DNA of 64,000 nucleotides from Astragalus membranaceus (Eukaryota; Streptophyta; Magnoliopsida; Fabales; Fabaceae), in contig CM076851.1 in NCBI GenBank assembly GCA_039519185.1, positions 54,914,751 to 54,978,750 on the forward strand, in the 5' to 3' direction. The notes beneath the pieces were generated by a model. The model worked only from the letters and a program-made list of their open reading frames with translations, was not told where the DNA came from and searched no databases. Made by a program: the position numbers and the translations under genes. Shown here piece by piece: positions 1 through 10,620 of the stretch (position 1 is its first letter; each line of letters starts with the position of its first letter).

Positions 1-2
1 TG

Positions 3-1122
3 GGGGTAATTAGATTAGAATTTTTCAAGAATGGTGATTCCATTTCAGGGACACCCTTTCCTTCTCTTGAACATTTGTAGTTTGATGACATGTCATGTTG
101 GGAGGCGTGGAATCATTCCCTTGAGTCAGATGTTTGTTTTCCTATGCTAAATTACCTTATGATTAATGATTGTCCCAAATTACGAGGAGATTTGCTAACA
201 CAACTTCCCGCTTTAGAAACAATTGAGATTAAAGGATGTAACCATCTTGCTTCTTCTCTCCCAAGCGTTCTTGCCATGAGGAAGTTAGTGATAGATGACA
301 GTAATAAAGTAGCCTTGCGGGAGCTACCCATTTCGTTGGAAGTTTTAGAAATTTCAAGAAGACAGGTGATAGAATATGTATTTGAATATGTTCGAGATCC
401 AACTTTGGTTAGAGATAATGGGCCTAGGAGCCCAATTGTAAGCAAGCCCAGTCGTACCACTATATATACCACTCCACACTCTAAAATATGGTATGCTCTC
501 TCCACTCCTCTCATATGCCCCATCTTTATTTTGGACTGACTTGGGCGTCGGAATGCTTGCAGGTGGCGGCCTCCCCAAGCTTCACATCGGAGCTGATACC
601 ATCTCAGACCTCGGCCATGTCATCTCGGATTCCGGACTTCCATTTCAGCATCATCACCGTGAGCTAGGATTTTCTCTCAGTGAGTTTCGTTCGGAACAAA
701 ATCCATCGCCATCACCCCACAAACTTCTCTTCGAAAGTTGTAGATCAAAAATTGTTCATCTGCCTTATCATTCCCAGGAGATTGTTTACCTGAATCCTTG
801 GAGAATTTGTCCATTGAGAATTGTAGAAATCTGGATTTCCCAAAACAAAACCATCAGCATGAGTCACTTCAGTATTGTATATAGATAAGATAGGAGTTGT
901 GATCGTCTCACAACCCTCCCACTGGAGACCTTTCTAAACTTGGGTCGTCTCAGAATCTACAACTGTGAAAATCTAGAATGTTTTTCAGTGTTCATATATA
1001 ATTGCCCAGAAGTTGAGACATTTCCTGAAGGGGGTATGCCGCCTAGCTTGAGATGTCTTGATACCAATTGCGAGAAATTGCTGAGGATGACGTGCGAGAA
1101 ATTCCCACGTCAGAGGCATTAG
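3..1122 (+). pseudogene. NBS-LRR (CNL type) resistance gene, broken LRR C-terminal part
   Basis: Partial gene that runs in from the left edge. Frame 3 reads leucine-rich repeats typical of legume RPP13-like CNL proteins (FPSLEHL, FPMLNYLMINDCPKLRGDL, LPALETIEIKGC, LPISLEVLEIS). A further LRR block at about 768-870 contains SFPGDCLPESLENL and NCRNLDFPKQ, and one at 903-1122 reads LTTLPLETF and GRLRIYNCENLEC. Breaks: an in-frame TAG at 78-80, an LTR-like insertion between about 400 and 768 that separates the LRR blocks, and stops around 877-895. The NB-ARC part would lie upstream of the window. The family acts in intracellular pathogen recognition, but this copy cannot make a full receptor. Confidence 0.82.
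400..767 (+). mobile_element. LTR-like insertion (solo LTR or TRIM) inside the LRR gene
   Basis: The LRR reading frame stops matching after about 390 and resumes at about 768 (SFPGDCLPE). The intervening DNA has a TATA-like stretch (CTATATATA, about 461) and the block GGGCGTCGGAATGCTTGCAG followed by CT-rich DNA. That block resembles the R-region consensus seen in many plant LTR elements. I could not find clean TG...CA ends or a target duplication, so the boundaries are approximate and the class is inferred. Confidence 0.45.
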
Positions 1123-1928
1123 GGTTAAGTACAGATGGATTTTTTAAAGCTTGAACATGGATATTCTACTGGTAATTCCTCTCCTTACCCTGCCTCAGGT
1201 TAATGCCATCGATAATTCTTGAGGATAGTGAGAGTATTACTTTTTTGTAGTTGTACTGGTTTCGCTTGGGGTTTAATCCCTTTTTTTCTCAACAAAAAAG
1301 AAATAATAATGTAGAATTGGCCCAAGTAGCAGCCAAAGCTTTGATTAGTGTCTGTAATGCTTGTATGTTAATTGATAGTTTTAGGAGACAACATGAGATG
1401 AGGATAATTCAAATTATATCCTTCATTATAATGAGGATAACAGAGTATTACAATGTCAACTTGTATGTGACAGTATCACATAACAAGTTGCTAAAATATC
1501 AACATCAACTTTGGCATTTACATGGTCTCAATAAAATTCCTAGGACATTCCTTAGGAAGTGTTTGGATGGGGTAATTCAAATTTTTAGGGAATTTGAAAT
1601 TCTAGGATATTCAACTGCTTCAATTGAATTGTCTTCATTTGTGAAATTCTTTGTTTGGATAGAACTTTTAAAATTTTACGTTCATAAAATTCCTTGTTTG
1701 GATAGAGTAATTAAAGTTCTTCATCTTTTTATATTTTTTAAAATTCTTCACTTTACCCGAGAGTCAAATGACATTCGAGTTCAGCAACCGACGGGGCCGG
1801 CCCACCAAATGTCGGGCCCGACAAACTGGGAGTGGATCGATCCCGACCTGCTAAGTTAGAGGTGACAAAGTAGGCTACCCGGCCCACATAGGATAGTAAA
1901 AAATTCAATATAATTTTGTTATAGTAAA

Positions 1929-1931
<3 letters not shown>
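1123..1931. other. Intergenic stretch, no recognised gene
   Basis: AT-rich sequence with one open frame (1251-1859, plus) that has no recognisable domain and low-complexity composition. I do not treat it as a gene. Confidence 0.6.

Positions 1932-1966
<35 letters not shown>
1932..1966. repeat. (CT)n microsatellite
   Basis: Uninterrupted TC/CT dinucleotide run of about 35 bp. Confidence 0.95.
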
Positions 1967-1967
<1 letters not shown>

Positions 1968-2015
1968 GAATTTATGTCAAAAGGTCAATTTTAATTTACC
2001 AAGTGGAAAACTATC

Positions 2016-2019
<4 letters not shown>

Positions 2020-2082
<63 letters not shown>
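2020..2082. repeat. (TA)n microsatellite
   Basis: Uninterrupted TA run of about 62 bp. It creates spurious YIYIYI reading frames. Confidence 0.95.
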
Positions 2083-2085
<3 letters not shown>

Positions 2086-2629
2086 TTCTTTGAAGAATAT
2101 AATTGTGCAAAAAATAATATTTTTTTAAAGAGTATTTTTAACAAGAAAGGAATTTCAAATCCTTCACTTTTAGGTGGTATTTCAAATTCTCTACAATTAG
2201 TCTTAACAAAATACCTCATAAAATTCATTCATTTTGAAAATTCTCCATATTTATTATCCAAACAAGTTAATTTAGTTTGAAGCATTTGAATTATCCTCTT
2301 AAATTACATTACCCTAAAAAACTGGCTCATCCAAACACACTTAGATTTCAAGCTATTGCCTTATCCTTTGGTTCTTTTTTTCGATAAGCTTATCTTTGGT
2401 TCTACTCATATTACGAGAACCTAATAGGGCTCATACAATTTCGGTTATAGTCCCGTTATCAAACAGTGATCACTCATTCACTTCTGGTTCTGCTTGTGCT
2501 TGATCAGTTGGGTCTAATTCATATTCTGTTGAGACATAATAAAAGAAACAAATGGAAATTGATGTTTTCTTCATGGCCATCATGCCAATGTTTCCTTCAT
2601 GACAATAAGCAACAGGTTTTCCTGTTTGG

Positions 2630-2976
2630 TGAGGGAATTAGCGAGGGAATTAGCAAGGGAATTTTTAGTCTCTCACTAATTTAGTCATTAGCGACGGAAT
2701 TTTGTGTCCCTTGCTAATTTGCAACGGAATTTTCAGTCTCTCGCTAATTCCCTCGCTAATTTCTAACAGTTTTCAGATCATAGGGCTCCGTGCCGATGAT
2801 TAGTGACGGAATTTTCAGTCCCTCGCTAATTTTTTTGACTTTTTAGCTTATTTATCCTCTCACACACACTCTTCTCTCCTACTCTCCTCACACTCTTCAT
2901 TCTTCACTCTTCACTCTTCACTCTTCTCTCTTCTTCTCTCCCACCTTCCCAAAACTTCCACCACCACCACATTTCG

Positions 2977-3012
<36 letters not shown>

Positions 3013-3096
3013 CCTTTCTCCCTTACTCTTCTCCTTCTCTCTCTCCCCTAATACCCTTCACCAACACCACCACCACCACCACCACCACCACATTTC

Positions 3097-3138
<42 letters not shown>

Positions 3139-3202
3139 CTCCCTTACTCTTCTCCTTCTCTCTCTACCCTAATACCCTTCACCACCACCACCACCAATTT
3201 TC

Positions 3203-3271
<69 letters not shown>

Positions 3272-3344
3272 CCTTACTCTTCTCCTTCTCTCTCTACCCT
3301 AATACCCTTCACCACCACGACCACCACACCACCACCACCACCAC

Positions 3345-3388
<44 letters not shown>

Positions 3389-3613
3389 TATATAAAAAAA
3401 GCAGATTTAAGAAAATAAAAATAGTACTTAGCGACAGAATTTGAATCTCTCGCTAACTAGCGAGGGAATTAGCCACGGAATATTCCTTTGCTAATTAGCG
3501 AGCGAGGAGCAATTTAGCGAGGGACTGATTCCCTCGCTAATGGGCATTAGCGACGGATTTGGGGCATTTGGCGAGGGAAAAATCCGTCGCTAATGAGCAA
3601 GTTTTTTGTAGTG
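2630..3613. mobile_element. Non-autonomous CACTA (En/Spm) element, right end clear
   Basis: The right terminus reads GTTTTTTGTAGTG, whose complement begins CACTACAAAAAAC, a CACTA terminal inverted repeat. Subterminal repeats of the type TTAGCGACGGAATTT and TTAGCGAGGGAATT occur many times in both orientations at 2630-2840 and 3428-3600, as in En/Spm subterminal regions. The middle (2850-3390) is a CT/CAC-rich leader-like segment with no coding potential. The left terminus is degenerate or lost, so the start is approximate. Confidence 0.72.
2980..3388. repeat. Compound (CT)n, (CAC)n and (AAT)n array
   Basis: Three similar blocks each carry a CT run, the words CCCTTACTCTTCTCC and TAATACCCTTCACC, then CAC trinucleotides. 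The last ends in a pure (AAT)n run at about 3344-3388. The block repetition suggests local tandem duplication of a roughly 120 bp unit inside the CACTA element. Confidence 0.85.
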
Positions 3614-4922
3614 TAGAAAGTTTTGAATTTTTGCTTCGTATGTGGTTATTTGGTATGATATTTTACTTGCTTTGAAATAAGTTATTTTTTGTGTGTTTTA
3701 TTTAAATATTTTCAAATTAAAAAATAGTTATGTGAGGAGGGAATTTTCCCACAGTTGGCCTAGGCCCATAAAATGTCAGGAAAGGGACTGCGTACGCTAT
3801 GTAAGTTTTCGTACAAAAGCTTTTATATGAAATTGCATTGCTGGAAGGAGGAATATCCATAGTTGCTGGAAGGAGGAATATCCATAGTTAAAGTTAAGGA
3901 TGACTATGGATGAAATTCTTCTTGAAATATTTTGTCTCTAAAGTTGGTAACCAAAAATAAAGACATTTTTTGTAAATCAGTGTATCCTCAATGGCGACTA
4001 TGTAGACTAATCTTTCGAGGTATGTAGATTCATTTAAGGGGTTCACCTCTCCTAACAAATGTTTTTCCACACGCACTGCCTGGAGATCGAACCCAAGACC
4101 AAATGGTTAAAGGACCCAAGAATCTACCACTTATGCCACTTGTTCCAAAAAATAAAGATATTTTGTCACTATTTAAAAATTCAAACTATTTATTGCCCAA
4201 TGCTTACTTAAAGAATATGAATTGCATTTGTATATAACGGAAACACCTTATCTTAAAGCCTACTTTGGAACTAAATTTTTAAATAATCAACTAGTAGCAG
4301 TCCAATGCCTAACTTAATATACCAACAAACATAGACACACACAATATCAACCATTTTTCCATCTTGTCCTGCTTTTGCAAATTCAGTGAGAAACAAAAGT
4401 TTTGTTTTAGAAAACAGAAGGAAGAACAAGACTATTTGTTTCTCATGAGAAGTGAAATATTTCTTCTCGGATTTGAAATTGGAAAATGATTTTGTGAACC
4501 ATAGCCTAGTTTCCATTATAATGAATTAAAATTAGATTGCGGTTATTTAAAGGAACTTTAATTAATTAACTGAAGAGTGATGTGTGATCTGCTACTCATA
4601 TGCTATGTTGTTACCACTTTTATCATAAAAAAATATGGAGACGCCAGCACATTAAAATAGCCACATGAGCAATGCCACATCAGTTACACTATTGAAACAA
4701 ACAACAAGGACCAAAAATGCTAACAAAAAATAATGCAGGGACCAAAAGTGCCCAAAAAATTTTAGAGGGACTAAAAGCAAAATTTATTATATCTATAGGG
4801 ACTAAAAACATATTTAACCCTATATAATATTAAAAATATGAATAATATAAGAATTATTTTTACTAAATAAACATAAGACATTTTTTATGACAAAATAATC
4901 ATATGATTTTGTACTTATAAAA
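3614..4922. other. Intergenic, no recognised gene
   Basis: AT-rich DNA. It contains a 25 bp tandem duplication (3840-3889) and, at about 4730-4815, GGGACTAAAAACATATTTAA-type words that recur near 5333-5395 and look like decayed dispersed repeat. Short open frames here have no domain. Confidence 0.6.
3840..3889. repeat. 25 bp perfect tandem duplication
   Basis: The unit GCTGGAAGGAGGAATATCCA plus TAGTT occurs twice back to back without mismatch. Confidence 0.95.
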
Positions 4923-5219
4923 TACTCCCTCCGGTCCACAATATAAGAGAAAAAACACATTACACAAACCAAGGAATGACATTGAAATCCACTATTATAA
5001 TTTAATAAGGCTAAAAGTTTATATTCTTTCTTAGATTGCCCTTTTCATTTAATGATGATTTACACTCCTAATTAATGACAACATTATTAACTACACCACC
5101 TAAATAGGGGTAAATTTGGAATTGATCATTTAATACATCTTAAAAATTATGTTTATTTCTTATATTCTGGACCACCAAAACTCACATTTTTTTCTTTTAT
5201 ATTGTGGACCAGGGGAGTA
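4923..5219. mobile_element. Stowaway-like (Tc1/mariner) MITE
   Basis: The left end TACTCCCTCCGGTCCACAAT and the right end, reverse complement TACTCCCCTGGTCCACAATA, form the CTCCCTCC terminal inverted repeat typical of Stowaway elements, with TA at both edges. Length is about 297 bp with an AT-rich, non-coding interior. Confidence 0.85.
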
Positions 5220-5249
5220 TTAGAGTAAAATTTTTGTAAAAAACTTTTT

Positions 5250-5251
<2 letters not shown>

Positions 5252-5311
<60 letters not shown>
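5252..5311. repeat. (TA)n microsatellite
   Basis: TA run of about 60 bp just downstream of the Stowaway-like MITE. Confidence 0.95.
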
Positions 5312-5315
<4 letters not shown>

Positions 5316-5774
5316 GTGCATATCAAAAATTTTTGCAGGGGCTTAAACCAAAACACCCTATATTTGCAGGGGCCTAAAACATATTTAAGCCTTAAGTTTA
5401 GTATAGTAATCTCACATGAGTTTTTTGGGACAGGCCGTAGCACTCTTGCACCCAAAAATTTGTACTGATGTTTTGTGTATATGTTTATATTTAATTTAAA
5501 GAGATATTCTTGATATTTTATCATTAAAAAAGTTATGTTTTCTTTTTACGTAAATAATGATGTTATGTTTAGGAATTAGCATTCGGACAAAAAAAATCAT
5601 TAACAAATCAAGTGTTAATTTTATGTTTTTGCAACTAAAGATCAACATAAAATTTGTCAATTTATTTTACATTTAATTTAAAGAGATATTGTGTTTGTCA
5701 AAAAGTTTTAAGAAGACATGGTCAATATACTGCTACAAAAAATTAATTTCAATTTGATTTATTTATCATGTTAG

Positions 5775-5957
5775 ATTGGTTGGTTGTAGTTTTTGGGAAG
5801 TGAGTTTTATTATGAATGTATGTTTGTTGGAGTCTACCCACTCATTCAACGAGTTTGGTATGAACATTGGTTGGTTGTAATTTTTGGGAAGTGAGTTTTC
5901 TTATTAATCTATGTTTGTTGGAGTCTACCTACTCATGCAACGAGTTTGGTATCAACA
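5775..5957. repeat. About 91 bp tandem duplication upstream of the RNase T2 pseudogene
   Basis: Two adjacent copies start ATTGGTTGGTTGTA at 5775 and 5866 and share GGAAGTGAGTTTT, TGTTTGTTGGAGTCTACC and CGAGTTTGGTAT with a few substitutions. It lies within 90 bp of the pseudogene start codon, so it may be an old promoter duplication; that role is inferred. Confidence 0.85.
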
Positions 5958-6042
5958 TTTGGTTTATAAACATGATGGCAAATACTCTTTCCCTCCAAGC
6001 AGAAAACCCGTTCTTAATGGGAGAATATTCTTTTAAAAAAAA

Positions 6043-6753
6043 ATGAGAGGAACGATTATTTTATTGCTACTTATAAGTTTGTTTACTAAAACGGGGCACA
6101 ACAACCCCCATCTTTGATTTTTACAAATTTGTTTTACAATGGCCACCGGCTTATTGTGAGCACCATCATTGTATTCCACATGTGCCACCGCAAAGATTCA
6201 CAATACATGGGCTTTGGCCCTCTATTAGAGCGGTACAAAACCCAATCTATTGCGGTCACACATATGTTGTTTATCCGGTGGTGAGTCTATTTAGTAATAA
6301 TAATATAACTATTTATCCTTAGTGTATGTATATTGATTTTTTTTTTCTTATTCTTTTCAAGGTCCCACAATGGGTTTGGACTAAACTTGAGTACAGCTGG
6401 TCCGACCTAAACGGACAAAATAATGACTTTTGGTAGTGACAATGGGATAAACGCGGGATGTGTTCGTCATTCTACAAGTCTCTTATCAAATATTTTCTTT
6501 ATGCACTTTTTATTAAGGAGAGGATGGGCCATTTAGAAGATATATCGGATGGAAGCAACATTACTCCAACTCCAAATAAGTATTATCTGCTCAGCGACAT
6601 TCAAAGAGTTATATCGAATCATATTGAGGGTATAACCCAATCATTACTTGCTATGGTAATCGCTTAGCAAAAATAACTGTTTGTCTAAATGCTGGTGCCA
6701 GTTATATTAGCTGTCCCGTTTATTCTTCTAATTGTCCTCAAAAGATATTTTAA
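6043..6753 (+). pseudogene. S-RNase-like T2 ribonuclease pseudogene, two exons
   Basis: T2 ribonucleases are secreted endoribonucleases; the S-RNase lineage includes pistil self-incompatibility factors. An ATG at 6043 opens a hydrophobic signal peptide (MRGTIILLLLISLFTKTG). After a frameshift at about 6105-6112 the frame reads FVLQWPPAYC and then the catalytic CAS I motif FTIHGLWPS, followed by NPIYC. A GT-AG intron (6281-6361, phase 0) sits just after CAS I, where S-RNase genes carry their intron. Exon 2 reads WTKLEYSWSDLNG and NDFW, then two adjacent stops (6434-6439), then QWDKRGMCSSFY. CAS II normally has KHG.C, so its catalytic His is Arg here. A second frameshift at about 6640-6650 leads into TCYGN, VCLNAG and SCPVYSSNC, the family's C-terminal cysteines. 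Total length of about 210 codons fits the family. It is clearly non-functional. Assignment to T2 is firm; the S-RNase subclass is inferred. Confidence 0.88.
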
Positions 6754-6831
6754 ATTTCCTAAAATTAGAAGGATAGGTTGGTCTAGTCTCTATGTTTTTT
6801 TCTCTCTGTTATAAATAAAATTTAGGGAGTA

Positions 6832-6900
6832 CTCTTTTTCCTTCTCGATGACTTTTTCCCTAATGAGGGTTTTGCATCAGAAGGTTTTAACGAGGCTCCA
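6832..6900 (+). repeat. Copia-LTR-like signature fragment
   Basis: The sequence CTCTTTTTCCTTCTCGATGA and then AGGTTTTAACGAGGCTCC resembles the conserved region near the end of many plant Ty1/copia LTRs. No LTR ends or target duplication were found, so only a fragment is claimed. Confidence 0.4.
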
Positions 6901-7020
6901 TATCTTTTTTGTGCTTTAAAAATGTATCTCTTTCTTTTCCTAATATACTATCTATCGTCTCTTTGTCTCATATGTACGCTAGATAGTGTGCATGCGATGA
7001 CGAGTTATACTTAAACAAGC

Positions 7021-7464
7021 GTGCAACAAAATGTGGTTGACTTGGTTGGAGATGATGTTCAAGAGGTAGATGGAGCGGTAGCAGTTGAGTGCTGGACGTT
7101 GGTTGCGGGGCCTCGCACCCGTGGTCGCCTCTATGGAATAGCAGGTTTATCTGTGAACGCCCGATCTGGGTCCAAGTCGCTTATCCAAGAGTCCCAGAAT
7201 CCTTCTAGTTTCATGTTTGGGATATATTTGGAAGCAGAGAGGGAAGCTAGACTTAGAGCTGAGATGATTGCTCAAGATGCAGTAGCCTAGGCTCAAGAGG
7301 CGAATGAGTGTTCTCAGAAGGTACAAAATGATTTAGATGAGATGAGAAAATTATTTGTAGATCGCCTGGATGCTTTGGAGCGTGGATCATGTGGTGGTAG
7401 CTCTCATTCACATCCTCATTATGATGAAGATTTGGATGAAGAGTCACTTAATGGCGAGGATTGA
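7021..7464 (+). pseudogene. CACTA transposase C-terminal remnant (plant transposase_24 type)
   Basis: The reading frame has RTRGRLYGIAGLSVN followed by a charged coiled-coil tail (YLEAEREARLRAEM, QEANECSQKVQNDLDEMRK, DRLDALERG) and ends at a TGA after ESLNGED. The RGR.YG motif and acidic C-terminus match the end of plant En/Spm accessory transposases (family recognised from memory, not searched). One in-frame TAG at about 7288-7290 interrupts it, and the N-terminal part is missing. It lies upstream of CACTA-type subterminal repeats and a CACTA terminus at 8046, so it is probably the 3' part of that element. Confidence 0.65.
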
Positions 7465-7689
7465 TCTTGTTATGGTTACTTTTATGTATTTGTAGGATGA
7501 CAAAACATTTGATATTTTGTAGTTTCAAAACTATTATATTTTGTAGTTTCAAGAATGTTTTGTTTTATGGTATTTGGTATTAAGCCTTTTGATATGGCAT
7601 GCTGTTTCATGATTTTGTTAAAAATGCTTTAGGAGCAGTGGTAGTAAAGGGACAAAGTAGGAGCAGTAGGACAATTATTTTAAAAAAAA

Positions 7690-8046
7690 AACTTTAGTTA
7701 GCGTCGGCCACACCGACGCTACCAAACTAGTTGACTGGTTGACTTTAGCGTCGGCTTGGCGGACGCTAGTTAATTCGTTGACTCTTTTTTGTTGACTATA
7801 TAGCATGGGCTTGGCTGACGCTAATAATTTCGTTGACTATGTAGCGTCGGTCCCAATATTAGTGTCCGTTTTAGTGTTGGCTTAGCTGACTCTAAGTTAG
7901 CATCGGCTATGATTTATGGAATGCTAGATTTAACTTCGAACATTTTAGCCTCAACACATGGCCGACGCTAAAAGACGGTTAGCGTCCGCTTTTGGCCTAT
8001 TAGCGTGGGCTTTTGGCCGATGCTAAAAACTGTTTTTCTAGTAGTG
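7690..8046. mobile_element. CACTA element right terminal region
   Basis: Dense subterminal repeats of the words TTAGCGTCGGC and GCCGACGCTAA in both orientations end in CTGTTTTTCTAGTAGTG, whose complement CACTACTAGAAAAACAG is a CACTA terminal inverted repeat. No matching left end was found in the window. The transposase remnant at 7021-7464 is likely part of the same element. Confidence 0.75.
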
Positions 8047-9339
8047 AAACCTGACTCTTATTTTGTTTTCAAAACAACTACTAATATGAGCTGCAATGAT
8101 CATTTGCGAAGAAAACATCGGCAAAAATCAATCACGGGAGAAAAATCTAGTCTTAACGTCAAACAATAAAACTAAACAAAATCACAATAATCCCAATAAT
8201 AAACATCGGAAATTAAAAATGTTAGACAAAAACCAAAAAGGGTAAAACACTCCCCGATGCTTGGAATAAACATTGTCCTCAATGTAGCAATATAAAAGCA
8301 TGGTAAAAAGAGTAAAAAGAGCTCACAATGCTCACTGATCATCTGGAGGAGGTGCCTGGTGGAGGTTGAAGTGGTGCATGAGGGTCTGCAGCATGTCAGT
8401 CATGTGCCCTATGTAACACCCCTTTTCTACCCGGAAAATTTTTGACAAAAATCAGAGTTTTCAAAACGTTTTCAATACACCCACAAGGGATGCCACATTT
8501 ACACCAATAACACCACACGCCAAATAATTAAATTCACTATTACAGCAGTACGATACATAGCACGTCATAATTAACTTTGTCACCACGCAGCGGAATAAGA
8601 ATAAAGTTCAAACGAACAGTTATAACATCACTATAAAACTTCAACAACCAAAATAATAATGATAATTAGTAAAACTAGCGTTCATCCCCCCGAGTGCTAC
8701 GTATCAGAGCGACGACATGGACTCAACTAGCGAAGGAAGACTTGCCTTCACTCGCAATCACCTGCACGTTACCAACATAGGGGTAACATTCAAACAGAAG
8801 GGGTGAGATATCTAACATTATAATAGCATATGTAATAAGCAATATGCTAGAGTTACGACAACCATATCTACCGCTTCACTACAACACCAATTAATAAATC
8901 ACCAAGAATCATCATTAACATCATGAGTAAGTATATGAGATGCAACCCACACCAAAGGGCATATGCATGTGGTACCAATCATCACCAATAAAGTAGCCAC
9001 TAAGGGCATCATCACCTGTATGAGCATCACCATCATCACCTATAGCTCCAAGGCCGAAGCCGTCATTACCAAAATAATGCATATGGAATGCATGCGACAC
9101 CATGCACAACACATCAAAACAATCAACAACAATGGTCATCTATGTGACACACAACAACACCAATATTAATAAATGGTCATAGACCCATCACCTGTCACCT
9201 TAGCCCATAAAAATAGGCACATCACCTGTTATATCATCACCAATAATCACCAATCATCACCAATGACACCAACACCTAATCAATAATCATCCATCGACAC
9301 CAGAGACACCAATTTACACAACAGCAACATGACAGGAAC

Positions 9340-10425
9340 TGGCGCCCAGCAGCAGGGCGCCAACAACAGAAACAGCCACCACAGAAACTGGCGCCCAGCA
9401 ACAGGGCGCCAACAGCAGAAACAGCCACAGCAGAAACTGGCACCCAGCAACAGGGCGCCACAGCAGGCAACAACGTCGCAGAAAACTGGCGCCAGCAACA
9501 GGGCGCCACAAGCAACAACAACAACAACACAGAGTGTGGCGCCCAGCAACAGGGCGCCAACAGCGACACAGAATCTGGCGCCCAGCAACAGGGCGCCACA
9601 GACAACAGCAACAGCACTGAAACTGGCGCCCAGCAACAGGGCGCCACAAACAACACCAGCAACACAGGATCTGGCGCCCAACAACAGGGCGCCTTAGACA
9701 GCAACAACAAAAACAGAAACTGGCGCCCAGCAACAGGGCGCCTTGGACAACAGCAACAACATCAGACTTGGCGCCCAGGAGCAGGGCGCCTAGCACAACA
9801 GCAACTCCAACTGACATGGCGCCCAAGAGCAGGGCGTCTAGCACTCCAGCAGCAACATCAGACATGGCGCCCAAGAGCAGGGCGCCTAGCATCACAGCAA
9901 CAGAGACAGATTTGGCGCCCAGGAGCAGGGCGCCTAGCACGGCAGTGGCAACAACAGACTTGGCGCCCAGGAGCAGGGCGCCTGGTACAACATCAGCAAC
10001 AACAGTCTTGGCGCCCAGGGACAGGGCGCCTAGCAACAATACAGAAACTGGCGCCCAGGAGCAGGGCGCCTAAATCAGCAACATGCACAGAAATTATTGG
10101 GCGCCTAGGGCGCCCTTCACAGCAACACAGACACGCACCAATCACCACTGGGCGCCTAGGGCGCCATTTCCTGCAACTCAGAAACACACCGGGCGCCTAG
10201 GGCGCCAACTCCAGCAACCAATACAGCATCACTGGGCGCCTAGGGTGCCACTTTCAGCAACCAGAATACACCTTGGGCGCCTAGGGCGCCACTTCCTGCA
10301 ACAAACAAAAACGGAACCATGACTGGGCATGGCGCCCAGCAGCAGGGCTCCAATTCCAGCAACATCACAACAACAACCACCTACAGACACGCACAGGACA
10401 TGGCGCCCAGCAACAGGGTGCCTTT
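9340..10425. repeat. GGCGCC hairpin minisatellite inside the LTR (about 23 units)
   Basis: Units of GGCGCCC, a loop such as AGCAAC or AGGAGC, then AGGGCGCC recur at about 40-50 bp spacing, and 48 bp exactly across several units at 9769-10009. From about 10097 five units change to the tighter palindrome GGGCGCCTAGGGCGCC, then two of the first type follow. Spacers are CAACA-rich and vary. The near-multiple-of-three period produces long low-complexity frames on both strands that are not genes. Confidence 0.93.
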
Positions 10426-10620
10426 TTCAGCAACTAAGACAACACCAAAATTGCACCAAACACCAAACACCAATTTTCACCATGATCATTCACCCAAACA
10501 TCAAATCGAAATCATCATAATATATTCAAACATCACTAAAACAACATCAACAAGATCAAAGAGGCAACATGGTCCTATCTCCCACATAGTCCCCATCACA
10601 TACCCTATTATAAGGATAGA

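Larger units (their letters stand above)
1557..2342. mobile_element. Possible MITE with GTGTTTGGATG-type inverted ends
   Basis: The left end AAGTGTTTGGATGGGG and the right end (reverse complement AAGTGTGTTTGGATGAG) form an imperfect terminal inverted repeat. The interior is AT-rich and contains a CT and a TA microsatellite. I see no clear target duplication, so this is a weak call. Confidence 0.3.

Noticed and set aside
1251..1859. 202-codon open frame on the plus strand
   Set aside because: No recognisable domain or homologue, AT-biased composition, and it overlaps a possible MITE end.
4080..4147. tRNA-like words (GATCGAACCCAAGACC) suggesting a tRNA or SINE
   Set aside because: No cloverleaf could be completed and no poly(A) tail or target duplication was found.
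9340..9362. Array unit TGGCGCCCA resembles the start of a tRNA-Lys primer binding site
   Set aside because: The match is only about eight or nine bases, the element already has a tRNA-Met primer site at the correct place (16767-16778), and a primer site would not be repeated over 20 times inside the LTR.
9276..10187. Several long open frames on both strands over the GGCGCC array, and the same over 17625-18700
   Set aside because: They arise in several frames at once from a repeat with a period divisible by three, have only Leu/Gly/Ala or Ala/Pro/Ser/Arg repeats, no domain, and lie inside an LTR.
9340..10425. CRISPR-like look: regular direct repeats with variable spacers of about 26 bp
   Set aside because: Plant nuclear DNA, no cas genes, spacers share CAACA-rich composition, and the array is inside both LTRs of a retrotransposon.
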